From NCBI GenBank assembly GCA_001931875.2, contig MSJH02000827.1:186001-250000 (forward strand): 64,000 nucleotides of DNA. The letters run 5' to 3'. The stretch comes from Byssochlamys sp. IMV 00236. Taxonomy: Eukaryota > Ascomycota > Eurotiomycetes > Eurotiales > Thermoascaceae. Shown one piece after another: positions 43,201 through 55,000 of this stretch; the first letter of the stretch is position 1, and each line of letters begins with the position of its first letter. The notes under the pieces are model-generated. The model made no database searches, was not told the origin of the DNA, and was given only the letters and a program-made list of their open reading frames with translations. A program made the position numbers and the translations under genes.

Positions 43201-45250
43201 AGGCAGGATGTATTCTTCTAGACTTGTACTGCCAACATATGATGCAACACCTACAACAGCTTCGAAAAAGGCGCATTTCAAGATCCAATCTTTGTCGTTC
43301 AGATAGGTATTTAAGTGACTGAGAATTACCTCGTTGGTCTTTGAATTCCCGAAGAAGACGCAAAGACTGGAGACGGAACCGAGGAACGCCCGTCGGACGG
43401 ACACATCAGTGTCAGTCAAGAGTGCCTTTGTATGCACCTCGAAGTAGTCCAGGAGATCAATCCTCGCGACGTCATAGAGGTTGTGATAAGTGACATCTTC
43501 TGTCCAACCTGCTTCTGAACCAGACGGGATCAAGGAGGGCAGACGTGCGTCAGAACGTAATGCCTGTATCATGTCCAAAAACCTGAGAGACGACTGGGCC
43601 AGCGATGCGATGCATGATGCATATGCCGCACGCACCATCGGGCTGGGGCTTGAAGTAGTCGTGGGAATAAACGGCTGCAGCCTGGGAAAAATATACTCGG
43701 GAAAGAGGTAAGCATTAATGGGAGATAAGATTTGTACCGTGGACAAGAGCTGTGCCAAGGTTCGTATTGCAGAGACCTTTACTATGTCCGACTTATCATT
43801 GAGAAGGATCATGACATAGGGCAATATCCGGTCTAGTTTAGCTTCATCCGTGACTCTTTCGGCGAAGGCCAGTAATATATCGCAAGCCTTGACTCGCGCA
43901 GAGGCCTTGACGGTATTTCGCAAATTAGACACCACCAGATTGAGGAAAATCAGAGACCCGTCGTCTGAATGTGGCTGTGAACTCGAAGGTTGATGTTGGT
44001 AATTAGGAAGATCGACATGGACAGGCAGAGTATGACTGGTAAGTTTAGGAGTAGTGAGCTTCGAGCCGTCCCTAGTATTTTTCGAGGCTGAGCCCAGAAA
44101 GTAGGATATCTTGTCAAAATCCAAATATATTCGCTCAATTCTTTCATCAGCTTCATTCATATTTCCCGTATCGGCATCGATCTGTCCTCGACCTGATGAA
44201 GAGTCGGTCATTAAGGACATGTATTGGTGCAGGAAGCTATAAAAGTACCCCGGGAAAGCTTTGTGCCTCCAGAAGTTGAGATACTCATCTGCAGAGTACC
44301 TCGATTCAGGCTCGATCTGTATCATGTGCAATATCAGTTCCCTTATATCCGGGTCTTCGATCTTAATCAGGTGATTATGTTCAGGGCTGTATTCTCCCTT
44401 GCGGTACTTATACATCTGGCTGAGGGTGAAAATCGGAGCTTCGAGGAAGAGTTCAGCAATGACGCATCCGGCACTGAATATGTCCATAGCCCAGTTCACG
44501 CGTCTGCTTCCAGGATCCTCGCCGGCAACGAGGAATCTCTCCGGGGCGAGATAACACGTGCGTCGTCCTGAAGTGTCGAAATAGAAAGAGAAATCTGCTG
44601 GATTATCCTCAGGAAGGAATGTGGGCTTGAACGATGACGAAAAATCTGATAGATAGAGCCAGTTCCATGAGGTGACAAGGACATTCTCAGTCTTGATGTC
44701 TCCATGGAAAACGTCTTGCGCGTGACAATCGCGTAGCGCACATAGAAGTTGAAACGCTATCCATTTCTTCTCAATATCCTCTAAGAAAGGACGTGTGCTA
44801 GTTTTATGTTAGAGAATCAGTGCCATAACATTGGGGTCAGAAAGAATCGATAGACTCCGTACCTCATCCGGTCATAGAGAGAGCTATGGATATACTGGCG
44901 CCCCAAATAACCACACGTACTCGTCTCTAGGACCCGCTGATAGCCCAGCGCATTTGGCACATCCGCCAGTACTTTACGTTCCCCTGATTTCAAATATTAG
45001 AGTACTGTGGTTGCCTGAACAGACGGGTAGACGGACGAGTGATAGCTTTGATATAGGGATCCAACTTCATGCTAGGATAAGGTTTCATGATCACTTTTAT
45101 GAAGACCAAGCCATTCTGCTGCCTGGCCCTGATACTTTTCATGAACCTTGCCGATCCCAGAGACTTCTCATAGACAAGATCTGATAGCTCTGGCACGTCG
45201 ATCCCCGCCGACCCTGCGGACAGGGTCGTGAGGGAGTAACCCTGTCCCAT
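40234..45250 (-). CDS. vps15: VPS15-like regulatory subunit of PI3-kinase
   Basis: Three exons on the minus strand: 45250-45037, 44983-44863 and 44797-40234. Introns are 53 and 65 nt with GT/AG and consistent phase; 1632 aa. The N-terminus MGQGYSL has Gly2 for myristoylation. The kinase-like domain contains RQYIHSSLYDRMS, STRPFLEDIEKKW, FHGDIKTENVLVTSWNW, LYLSDFSSSFKPTFLPEDNP and RRTCYLAPERF. It has HGD in place of HRD, no glycine-rich loop, and DFS in place of DFG, as is usual for Vps15. HEAT repeats fill about 380-700, followed by a disordered middle and C-terminal WD40 repeats (for example FFVTASDDSTVKVWDT). It anchors and activates Vps34 to make PI3P for endosomal sorting and autophagy. 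It is divergent from yvc1. Confidence 0.95.
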
Positions 45251-45932
45251 CGTGTGGACGTGCTCTTACCCAAACAGGGACGCTGATGTGTACAAAGGTG
45301 CCATCGACTAGCTTCGCAATTTGTACTTTATTTGCTGGCCCCGTAGAGCGACAGTTCATCCACTGCAAGAAGCGCGACCAAGCCTAGTCGATCGTCGAAG
45401 GAGTAGGATAATAAGAGGCTCCAGGTTAGATGTCAGCTGACGGTGGTGGAGCCGGGCACGTCACAGCGGAACCTTAGATAAGCAGGTACCTTCCGCGGGC
45501 GGTGAAGCCCCTAAGTAGTGGCTTTCCGCACATCCGACTTCCTCGTGTCTTCAGGAGTTGTTTATTATTCTCTCAATCATCATCGTGGTCGATAGGGGGT
45601 AGTCATTGTTGTTATCTCCTGCGAAGTAGGAGGACGATTCATACGAGTTTCCTTCTTTGATCGTTTAGAGTTTGTTTAATACCGCCTGTGGATACTTTTT
45701 CTGCGGAAGCGAGTCAGTATGCCAAACTATGTCAACTCTGAAAGTAAACAGACTAATCCACGTAGACACGTACGCACCATAGTCCCTTCTACTAGCCTGA
45801 TAAGACAAGTTGAGGGACCGGAAAACCATCTGGCTCATAAAACATCATACATCATTTACTCTCTTCCCAGCTGAGACGATACTGTTGACGCGGGCTGGAA
45901 AACACACATCTAGTCAACATTTACACGGAGAA
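45251..45932. promoter_or_regulatory. Divergent promoter, vps15 / yvc1
   Basis: A 682-bp shared upstream region between two vacuole/endosome genes. No open frame of note and no motif that I would name. Confidence 0.55.
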
Positions 45933-48900
45933 ATGGTCGCTGGTGGCCTATCTGCCTCCATGTCATCGAGCTTTTTACCCGGGAATGAGGACCCGGAAGC
46001 AGAGGTTCCCATTTTTGATGACAATGAGTCGCTGGCGGGCTTGGTACAAAAAATCTCAAAGTAAATTTCCGCATCATTTCTCTGCACTACGGCAGTTGTT
46101 GACATAGGAATTGCAGCTATCTCATCCAGGTCATTCCACTCGTGCCACATACATTTGACCAAATGAGAACGTCATTAGCTGGATATCCGCTGCGGCCACT
46201 GATAACGTCCTTGTCCGAAAATGCCCACAATCAGAAAATCATTTGCGCTTTAATGTATGTTTCAAGGTTCCATAAGATGTGGGAACAAGCTCTAATCTAC
46301 CTAGGATCGCAAAGTACCAATTTTCCAACGTTTCTGAAGACGACTGGGGTCTCAACGAGAGCCGCGGATACGCATGCGAGTATGTCGCATGGCAATTCTT
46401 GACCTATCTCTCTCATCGCGAAATAATAGACTTCTTGCTGCGCGAGCTTCCCTCACCAAGAAAGAATTCATCAGCCTTGGCTGCAGCAGAGAGCGGCTCT
46501 GCTGGGTTTGCACGGTCAACGGGATACTGCAGTCCTATGATCGATGAGCGAACACCATTACTTGCAGGATCTTCTCTCAACAGTCGCTTCGTGGGCCGTT
46601 CTGGAAAAGAGACGCAAGCTAGCACAAACACGCCTGAGGATGTGTGCATTTTCGAGCAGTTTTCCCTGTTTGCTGGGCTGAATGCACTCGAGATCGCAAC
46701 CATAGCACATGCAAAGAAGTTTCTCAGCCAAAATGTCGTACAAAGAATCATCGATGACATATGGAACGGAGAGGTTATTTTCTGGGATACTCTCAGCCTT
46801 CATTCTACGAAAGAGCCGAAAATTTTCAATAGAAGGTTAGTAACAACAAGTCCTCCGTCGGCATTATTATGGCTGACGGAGTCTACAATTTGTCAGGAAT
46901 ACGGACCCTTACTCTCGATTGAGAGTTCCAGCATATCGAAAAGCTTTCGAGGCAATCTTCTTTGTCTCCTTTCTAGCATTATATTACGCGGTGATGGTCG
47001 AAAGGGATCCTAACGAAATTAGTTTGCTCGAAGCTTTGATGTATATCTGGATTGCAGCCTTTTCTTACGACGAGCTGAGCGGCATCACCGATGCAGGGAT
47101 GGCATTTTATCAAATGGATTCTTGGAGAATTTGGAACATGGGGATTATCGGAACCGGTCTTGCATTTGTCATTACGCGTGAGTCATCCTATCTCTACGCA
47201 GAGTCTGCCTTGCGCAAGTTAGTTCCAGCCGCAAGAGGGATATGTTGCCTCCACGGCGTCAGTCGGAGGCGCCGGATATCAGCAGTAGGATATCAGCTGA
47301 AATTATCGTGGATACAGGGACGGTGGGGCTAGTGAAGCAGAGTGATTCCATCACGGACATTTCCTTTGATATTTTGTCGCTGCAAGCTTTATTTCTTGTG
47401 CCAAGGCGAGTACCAGCATCGTCTGGGCTTCTATCAGGTTCATTGAGTGGCGACTAACGTATCGATTATCCAGGATTTGTTCCCTCGTGAGCTTGCATGG
47501 TTACTTTGGCACCCTTGTACGTTGAACTCATTCACCGCATCCCTATGAAGTTTCTGCAAGACAAGAAGGGCTGATACTCTGCGTGGTCTAGATACCAGTA
47601 CTCAAGGAAATGGTATGTGTCTGATCAGGCTCAGCAGCTGAGGGCATGCGACTAGGCAGTGGCTGACACGGATCGATGGTATTAGACAAAATCTTTTCTC
47701 AAATTCATGCCGGTGGTGATTGTCCTGTACCTGGGTATGTTTGACTGCGCCCTCCTGGAGGTCAGTCGCTAAACGATGTGGCTGCAGGCTTTTTGACGAC
47801 CTTCACGATGCTGGCCCGTGACCGACTGTCATTGAGGCAAACGTCCTGGATCTTGGTGAAGGTGTTCTTTGGGTAAGGCGGTCAAGAAATTCGAGATGCA
47901 CCGCTGTTTGCGACGAGAGACTGACAACGGTAGCAGATCGAGCCAGCTCGGATTCGTACGTGTATTATTCTACTCTCACCTTGTTCTATAAAGTGGCTGA
48001 ATCGATTGGCTGTCAGGACATCGCACACGATGTAAGTTGACGTCCGCAAGCGCCTGTCATGCAGGCATAATCGCAAGAACACGGGTGGCTGTGGAAATGG
48101 TTGGCTGTCGCGGTTAGATGGTTGACTTGGCTAATCTTTAGATTTCCCCGATCTTCGGCTACGGCCTAATGTAAGTTCGACGTTCCGTCCTTACACAAAA
48201 CACCAAATCGCACTCGCATCTCTCTGCAGTCACGTTGGACTCCTAGGGCCGTTGGTGGCGCGGTGTTGCACGCTCAACACCGCGGGGCTCTTGGGTTCAC
48301 GCGACTTCGGGAAGGCCCCTTCACCTCGACGTAGATCGACCGAGAAGCAAGCGTTGGAGATGAGATTTCCTTTCTCGATCGTGCCTGGAAAATAAATATT
48401 GATGTGGCATGATGATAGGCTCGTTTTTATCTGCATGACGAACATGCTCCTGATCTCGTCGCTGGTCAGTCTGATGACCATGAGCATGGAGGGAGTTAGT
48501 ATTATTATTTATCCAAATGCCGCCGTATCCACGTCAGAACTGCAGCAGGACGCTAATGGGATTTTGCAGGTCATGTCACATGCTCGTGAGGAATATCTGT
48601 TCCAGTATGTTATCTCTGTTCCTGAGGAGCACCACCGGTTCGTTCCTGACGTCTTCCATTCAGATTATCGATCTACGTGTTGGAGAGCAGCAACTCCCGC
48701 CGCCTAACATACTTCCTGCCGCCCTTGGTGAGTGCTAGCTAGCTCCTGTGTCTCGTCGTGCAAGCTTTCCTGCCCGAAGCCACTGCTTGGCTGACACAGA
48801 CATGGTCCTAACTACCTAGGTAACTAACTAACTAACTGACTGACTCTACTCTAGAACCTCATCCCACTATTTTTCCTACGCCCCTTACGCCTGTTCCTGT

Positions 48901-49256
48901 CCGCAGGCACCTCGCGCCGGGTGCGCATTGTGCTGCTCAAAATTACGCACTTCCCGTTTGTGGTTATTATCCTGGCGTACGAGGCTAGTCGACGATACGC
49001 CTCTGGGAGTTTGCAGACAAACCATTATTCGGCCATCCCCACGCTCCGAGGCCACCCCGCCGCGGCCCAAGCGCCGTCATTGGCCTCTGGCAAGGAACGG
49101 ATCAGTGCGGGCTACGGCCCCGAAGCGCGCGGGTCCGAATCCGTTCCCGCCGGACGTCCTGCTCGTCTGGCCGAGGCGATCAACGAGGTGGAGAGACTGC
49201 GTAGCCAGGTCGAGCGAGTCGCTGCCACTCTGGCCCTCCAGCAACGGTCGCAGTGA
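45933..49256 (+). CDS. yvc1: Vacuolar TRP-type calcium channel YVC1
   Basis: Sixteen exons: 45933-46060, 46117-46254, 46305-46835, 46897-47177, 47318-47405, 47474-47516, 47592-47612, 47686-47734, 47788-47872, 47937-47955, 48017-48031, 48142-48170, 48419-48494, 48570-48604, 48664-48727 and 48855-49256. The total of 2004 nt is in phase at every junction; 667 aa, close to yeast Yvc1. Cytosolic N-terminus, then DDIWNGEVIFWDTLSLHSTK and AYRKAFEAIFFVSFLALYYA (first span). ISLLEALMYIWIAAFSYDEL, DISFDILSLQALFLVPR and ICSLVSLHGYFGTL follow, then the pore region (KFMPVVIVLYLGFLTTFTML, FFGSSQLGFDIAHDISPIFG) and FICMTNMLLISSLVSLM. YVLESSNSRRLTYFLPPLNL follows the pore. A coiled coil (INEVERLRSQVERVAATLAL) ends the protein. 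It releases vacuolar Ca2+ under hyperosmotic shock in yeast. Intron 5 is GC..AG. Confidence 0.93.
48259..48284. repeat. GC-rich 10-bp perfect inverted repeat inside a yvc1 intron
   Basis: CGCGGTGTTG (48259-48268) and CAACACCGCG (48275-48284) flank a 6-nt loop in the 248-nt intron 48171-48418. It can form a strong RNA stem-loop. Confidence 0.85.
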
Positions 49257-50679
49257 ATTTCAGCATTCAATCAATCAGTCAATCAATAAATAAAAAAAAA
49301 CAACATTCAGTGCAGGGTAACGTGGCTCGCGCGCGGGGTCGAACGGCCAAGCAGAGAACGCGCCAGGGGTGTGATTGCCACTGCCCTGTCTGGTATATAC
49401 ACGCACGGTAGCCTCATCGGGTCCACCCGTTAGTGGCAGGGCCGGGCGCTTGGGGGTCGATTACTATTTATTATTTTCTTTTTGATGTGATGTTGTTTGT
49501 TCAACAACCCACAGTGATGACGAACAATGAGAATCAGAATCAACCACCATGTCTGTCTCGTTGCATGAGTGTTGTGCACCCAACCATCTGCAAGAAGTTC
49601 ACGGTAGACTGACCTTGGTTCTGCTGGACAGCATCGGGCACCGGCGGCAGTGGTTCTCAGGCGCAAGAGGCTCGAGGGACCTCTCTTGGTACGGGCTAGT
49701 GCTGTACCTACTTCTGAATCTGTGGTGATTTGCCTCCCTGGACCATATGCGAACATGAGGCCCTGCAGGCTTCTCGAGCCTATTGATCCTGCAGGCAACG
49801 TTCCTCCAGGATAATCTCTCCCTCGAACGCTGCTGCGGCTGTGCTCTCCAATCATGCTGGTCGACACGCACTGCTTCTTTGCCAAGCCAGGTAACCAGAG
49901 TGTCGGGACCTGGCTAAACCACTTTGATTCTTTGACCACACAATCATCTAAAAGTCCGGCGATGCCCGGCAGTATGTTGTCTGGGCCAGTCCCCTGCAGT
50001 TGTAGACGAGACCCGGTCCCTTAGGGCGACCTAGAATAGCAGGTGCTGCATGGGGCAGGTCAACCGCCCTGTCTGCTGGACTCTAATCCTTCTGCTCCTC
50101 ATCGTTAGTATCACCACCATTCTACGGGGCCGGAAATGTAGAAATCGCTTCAGACGACCGGGCCCTCCACTTAATTCACCCCCCCGGTCTACTCAGAAGC
50201 CTCCGACGCCCATACCTGATCGCACACTTCCGCCACTAGTAACTAACATTTGTCGCGTCTATAAGGTGGGTGCTAGCAAGATGGTCTGAGTCTCCAGACT
50301 GGGGCCGGTTGTCCCGCTTGCTTTCCCCCCCGATTCTGCCTTGTGTGTTCTAGGCATGTATTCTTGTTTTCCAGAGCATCTCACCGCCGTCGATGCAGTG
50401 GCTATACCTTCTGCGATTGTCATACAAATGACGGTGGTGACGGTTTCTTCAGCCCCCTTGTCGGTGGACCGTCACGAGCATTTTTATCTTGGATCATCAT
50501 AGGGGTGACCTTATATACTTCCGGTGGCCTCATACCTCATTCCCTCATCTCCAAGGCCACGAGATCGATTACTTCTTTGTCGTTTCGGTCCAAAGAAGCT
50601 TTGTTTGCTGCGGGCGCAAGTCTCGAGTATCTTTTTCTTTTTCTTCAGACCAGCTCGTACGTCAGTGGTTACCTTGATT
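49257..50679. promoter_or_regulatory. Long upstream region of the three-finger C2H2 gene
   Basis: 1.4 kb between the yvc1 stop and the C2H2 ATG. Open frames (49430-49939 minus, 50050-50289 plus, 50343-50792 plus) have no family features; some may be upstream ORFs in a long leader. No recognisable site. Confidence 0.5.
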
Positions 50680-52079
50680 ATGAACTTGGCCCCTCCGCCC
50701 TTTTCGGTGCCATCGTCGGCAGCAGACTCACAAGGCGGGGTTTCTGGGCTCAACAGTACGATGGTATATGCTCCTTCTCATCTAGACCTTGATCCGGAAC
50801 CCATGAGGAACCATCCCGGCCAACTGTCTGGTTTGGGGATCTATCACTGCGGGATGGAGTCGCTCCCTTCTCAGCCAAGGCTTAGTTCGAGGCCTCAACC
50901 GATGCACCTATCTATGAACGAATGGCAGGGAAGCGCTATGCCAGACCACAGTCTACCAAACACCTTTCTCAGCGCTGGTGGCATCCCAGGAGAAGTAGCA
51001 TATCAGACTTATGGAGCTCGCTCGATATCATCCAACACTACTCTCGACTTTGCGCATTACCCGTCTCACAATATGGACCTATCTCAGTGTTACGGCCATG
51101 AAACAGGATTCTGTTCAGACAGAGGCACATTCTACAGTCAATCGGGCAGCTCGTGGCCAGTCACACCAAGTTCCCGTGCAACGACGCCGTCAGTAACTCC
51201 AGTCAGGGTGAAAGAGGAGCTTGATGGGGCCTGGGAGCCTCGGTTCTTTCGAGATCCACGGGACGAGTGCCACGCGCAGACAATGTCTACGATTCCTCAA
51301 GTCGTGGTCGACAATTCATCATCCCCTCAGATTTCGCGCGGCCAGCTCAATGGGAAATTCTTCGGAGGCTCAGAGGTCGACTGGTCCACTCGACGTGGCC
51401 GGAGCAGCTCAGTAGATCACTCATCCATCGAGCTGTCGCCAAAGTCGGAAAAAGATAATGAAGGGGTCGATCTGGGCCGAGACGTTGCCTCGATGAGTGG
51501 ATTGCAGTGCAACGTGTGTGGGTATCTCTTCACTAGACGCTCAAATTGCCGTGAACACATGAAAAAGCATGATCCCAGCCAGAGGAAGGGTTACGAATGC
51601 GAAACCTGTGCAAAGACGTTTGGGAGGAGAACAGATCTAAAGAGACACGTCGAAAGCGTAAGGACATTACTCCTCTGGCAAACTCGATCACTAATCGGGT
51701 GGATAGATACACCACGGTACACGAAGATTCGGTTGTGATCAATGCGGTCGACGGTTTACACGCCATGACACTCTGACAAGGCAAGCACAACTGGCCTTGG
51801 AGCCCTTATCTTGTCTGCTGTTCTTAAATAACACTTGGAAATGACAGACACTGCGCGGATGGATGCAAACGAAAGCAGCGGAAACACGACCGAATCGAAA
51901 GTCCTGTACACCAGGAACCTTCTGAACAATATCCTTCTCCGTCGCCTTCATTCGAAAGTCCCTTATATGTGAGCCGATTCGGTCCACTAGAACAACCGCT
52001 TACGACACGAATTTCATCCCAATCAGGTCCGGTGAAGTCTCCGCTTGGCAGACCTCATTCGCCAACAAAACGAAAGTGA
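50680..52079 (+). CDS. C2H2 transcription factor with three C-terminal zinc fingers
   Basis: Three exons: 50680-51657, 51707-51780 and 51848-52079. Introns are 49 nt (GT..AG) and 67 nt (GC..AG); in phase; 427 aa. The ATG at 50680 (MNLAPPPFSVPSS) is chosen because the open frame upstream of it has no ATG and no protein-like sequence. The first 270 residues are Ser/Pro-rich with SSWPVTPSSRATTPSVTPVR. Three fingers follow: LQCNVCGYLFTRRSNCREHM, YECETCAKTFGRRTDLKRHV (completed by the next exon) and FGCDQCGRRFTRHDTLTRH. After these comes a basic CKRKQRKHD and a Pro/Ser-rich tail ending PTKRK. The third finger exists only after both splices, which supports the GC..AG intron. Nuclear regulator; targets unknown. 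Confidence 0.9.
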
Positions 52080-55000
52080 GGACACAGAAGTCTTTCACAA
52101 GCTCTTACTTTCTTTTTCTCTTCCTCTTAATTACTGCATCATCGGGATAATATGCGATCCGGGGCGAATAGATATTTGGAGATTCAACTGGTGCTTTGGT
52201 CACTACGACGGCTGCTCAACTCTAACTCTTGATGTTTGCTACGTTACTAGGCCACAAGGGCGATCATTCCTGCGGACTTTCTATTTCTTTCTTTCCAGCA
52301 ACTTCTTATTGGTCACTCAGGAAAGAGATTCTGGTTTTTTTCTTTAATATCGGGTTGTCTCCTTTCTCTACCATCAATTGTCACGTGGTCTCCCTCTTGC
52401 GCCTCACGTCTGCATCTACTGAGGCTCTGTGATTTCTCTTTGGCCTAAAGGTCTTCTGGCATGATAGAATGAATGCAGGGAGACTGGAACCTCCGTTGCT
52501 TCATGGAATGATTCCCAATTTTGCGATTATCTCGAGACGAGTCGCCGCTTGCCGGGGATGTCCGGCAGCGCTATTCAATATGCTTGTTCTGGCCCCTTTT
52601 TTGGTTCATGGGAAAAGAAAATAAAAATAAAAATAATAGTGTACAGAGCAGAAGGTTGCCCGTCTAGGATCGTTTTTACAGCCTCATATTGAAGGCAAGA
52701 AACATTATTTCCCTGTCGCCCAGAAAGCCGAAAGGCCCGAGTACCATACTGATCAGGAAAACGCTGATCTCAGTTAGTTTCTGTGCAATCCCTGTTGAAC
52801 CTGTACCTGTACCACATTTGTTTCCTTTTACTTGTTGGTGTATTACTATTCATCTCTTCTGGTTGTTAGTTACGCCTTGTTCGATGGAAGGCATCATTGG
52901 CCCCCCGCAGCAGTATCTGATAACAGTACCCAATGTTGGAATCAAGGGGATATGTTGATCTCTCATTGCATGACGGTTCCATCGACCAATCTTGCCGGTG
53001 CAGATACATGAGTCTTCAGCATCGACTGAATGAAGCGCCACTTGTTAGAGACTACTAGGGAGTGTCAAAGTGTCGACCAGTCGTTTTTCTCATTTCCGAG
53101 GTGTTGGTTAATCGGTTAGCTAGTCGCCGCTGTTGGCTGATCTTCAGGGATGCTTGTTTCCAAATTGCGACTGTACTGCCCCGGAAAAATGGCCAACCAC
53201 TTCTAGGGCTTCCAACGGTGCGAAATGGGCCTAGGATCTCTCTGGTGTTTCCTTCCGAAGATCTGCCTGTCATCTGGCAAGTGTCTTTCCTATTCCACAA
53301 TGCGCACAGCGCAGAAGGCGCGATCTCTATCTGAAGTTGATTTAGCCAAAAATAGTAGGACGGAATCGGCCCCCTCTATCCAAGCAGCCACAGTTGATTT
53401 GACTCTCAAAAGATTGGCTGACACCATGACTGACTTCTCCCCATGTGTCCTCTTCTGTCTAGGTTCATGCAAATCAGTCTTCTAGCCGTGATCCTTCGTT
53501 GGTCATGGAATCACCAGCATTGTGGTCCGCTGGGAAAGACAAGCGGCCATTGGCGAGATTATTTCCTACCAGACTGTCGTTGAAGAATAAGAGGTTAACC
53601 ATGTGGAGACACAACCGGACGCTTCTCAAATATCAGAGCGAGTGGGCCATTCTCGCCTTGTCCTCTCACTGAGCCCGTAGGACACCTTCACCATTCACTA
53701 TTTAGTCCACCCGCGCCCCGGGGATCTTCCCGAGGCCATGACGCCTAATATCGCTTATGGTAGAAGCTCGGAGATCATGGAACATCGAACATGGTAGGCA
53801 GCGGGACTGGTGACAAAGATTGCCAGCTGCCCCAGGCTTACCTGTCTCGGAGATCGGAACGACTATCCTAGAGACGGTCTGCCACGCCGTCTGTAATAAT
53901 AAATGCACAGTTCCGCTTGGACGCTGGGACGTGCATCCAGGAATTTTTTTGGAGCGCCCCTGATGCGACGCCTCCATGGGCCGTTCTACACTAGAGGATG
54001 CACACGTTATTCTTGCCTGCAATCTCAACCAATGCAAAGCGCCAAAAACCCAGGGGTCATGACACTTCTAAGTTCTAAGACCGAATGGTCGAGTCGCCAC
54101 CTCACAAGCGCCGCATACTTAGGCGCCGCCTCGATGGTTGCGGCACCCCAGAATGGAACCAACGTTCGTTTCCTCCGAATGAGGTCTGCTCACTGGACCG
54201 TCGACTGACAAGTGACAAAACCCAACAATTGAGTCAAGTGCATATTCAAGTCAATTGGACTAACTAACTAATAGATAGCTGGCCCGTCTATCTATGTCTG
54301 CGGGACTTTGAAGAACGGGAAATACGGCTCTGAACAGGGGTTAGCCAAGCTGCTTAAGTTCATTTAACTACACTTTTGAACTGTCTGAACAATTAGATGG
54401 CCACTTTTATCTATGTACGTTCATGCATGAGCATATCCCTGAAAGAGGAAATTTGAGTTCTCTGCGTTGGTCGAATCCTTGCAATTTGGTCCATACGATT
54501 CTGGAAGGTCACGCTATGGTGATACCTTGATGGCTAAATAATAATAATAATGCTGGCGATTCGGGCGGAAAATCACTATCGACTCAGTTTACCCGGGACT
54601 GGTTTTGCGGAGACGAATATCTCACTATTTGATGACACGTCTGACACCCCAAGAGGCTAGACCTCTGACTAGTGGTTCTCTCTCTCTCTTGGCTTTCTTT
54701 GTCAGGCATTGCAGATATGGTAGTATGGTAATGACAAGCAATCCCATCTACACTTATGCCCCATTTGATCTTCTCTCCGAGAGACTATCTAGCCATCATT
54801 ATTACGCCATTTTCAGTCTTCTTTCTCTTCAGAAGCCTGATCACAAGTCTATAGGACTTAGTTCTGGTTGCAATTATTGGAAACTATTGTATGAATTGCG
54901 TCCCGGGTAATAATTCAGACGTTATTTTGATCGGCGTAAATAGTCATGGTGAATGACCGATTTTGGCGCATCGACTCACGTCAAACTTAAGATTATTTAC

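Noticed and set aside
49430..49939. 169-codon minus-strand open frame
   Set aside because: Low-complexity and random composition; lies upstream of the C2H2 gene and is probably leader or promoter DNA.
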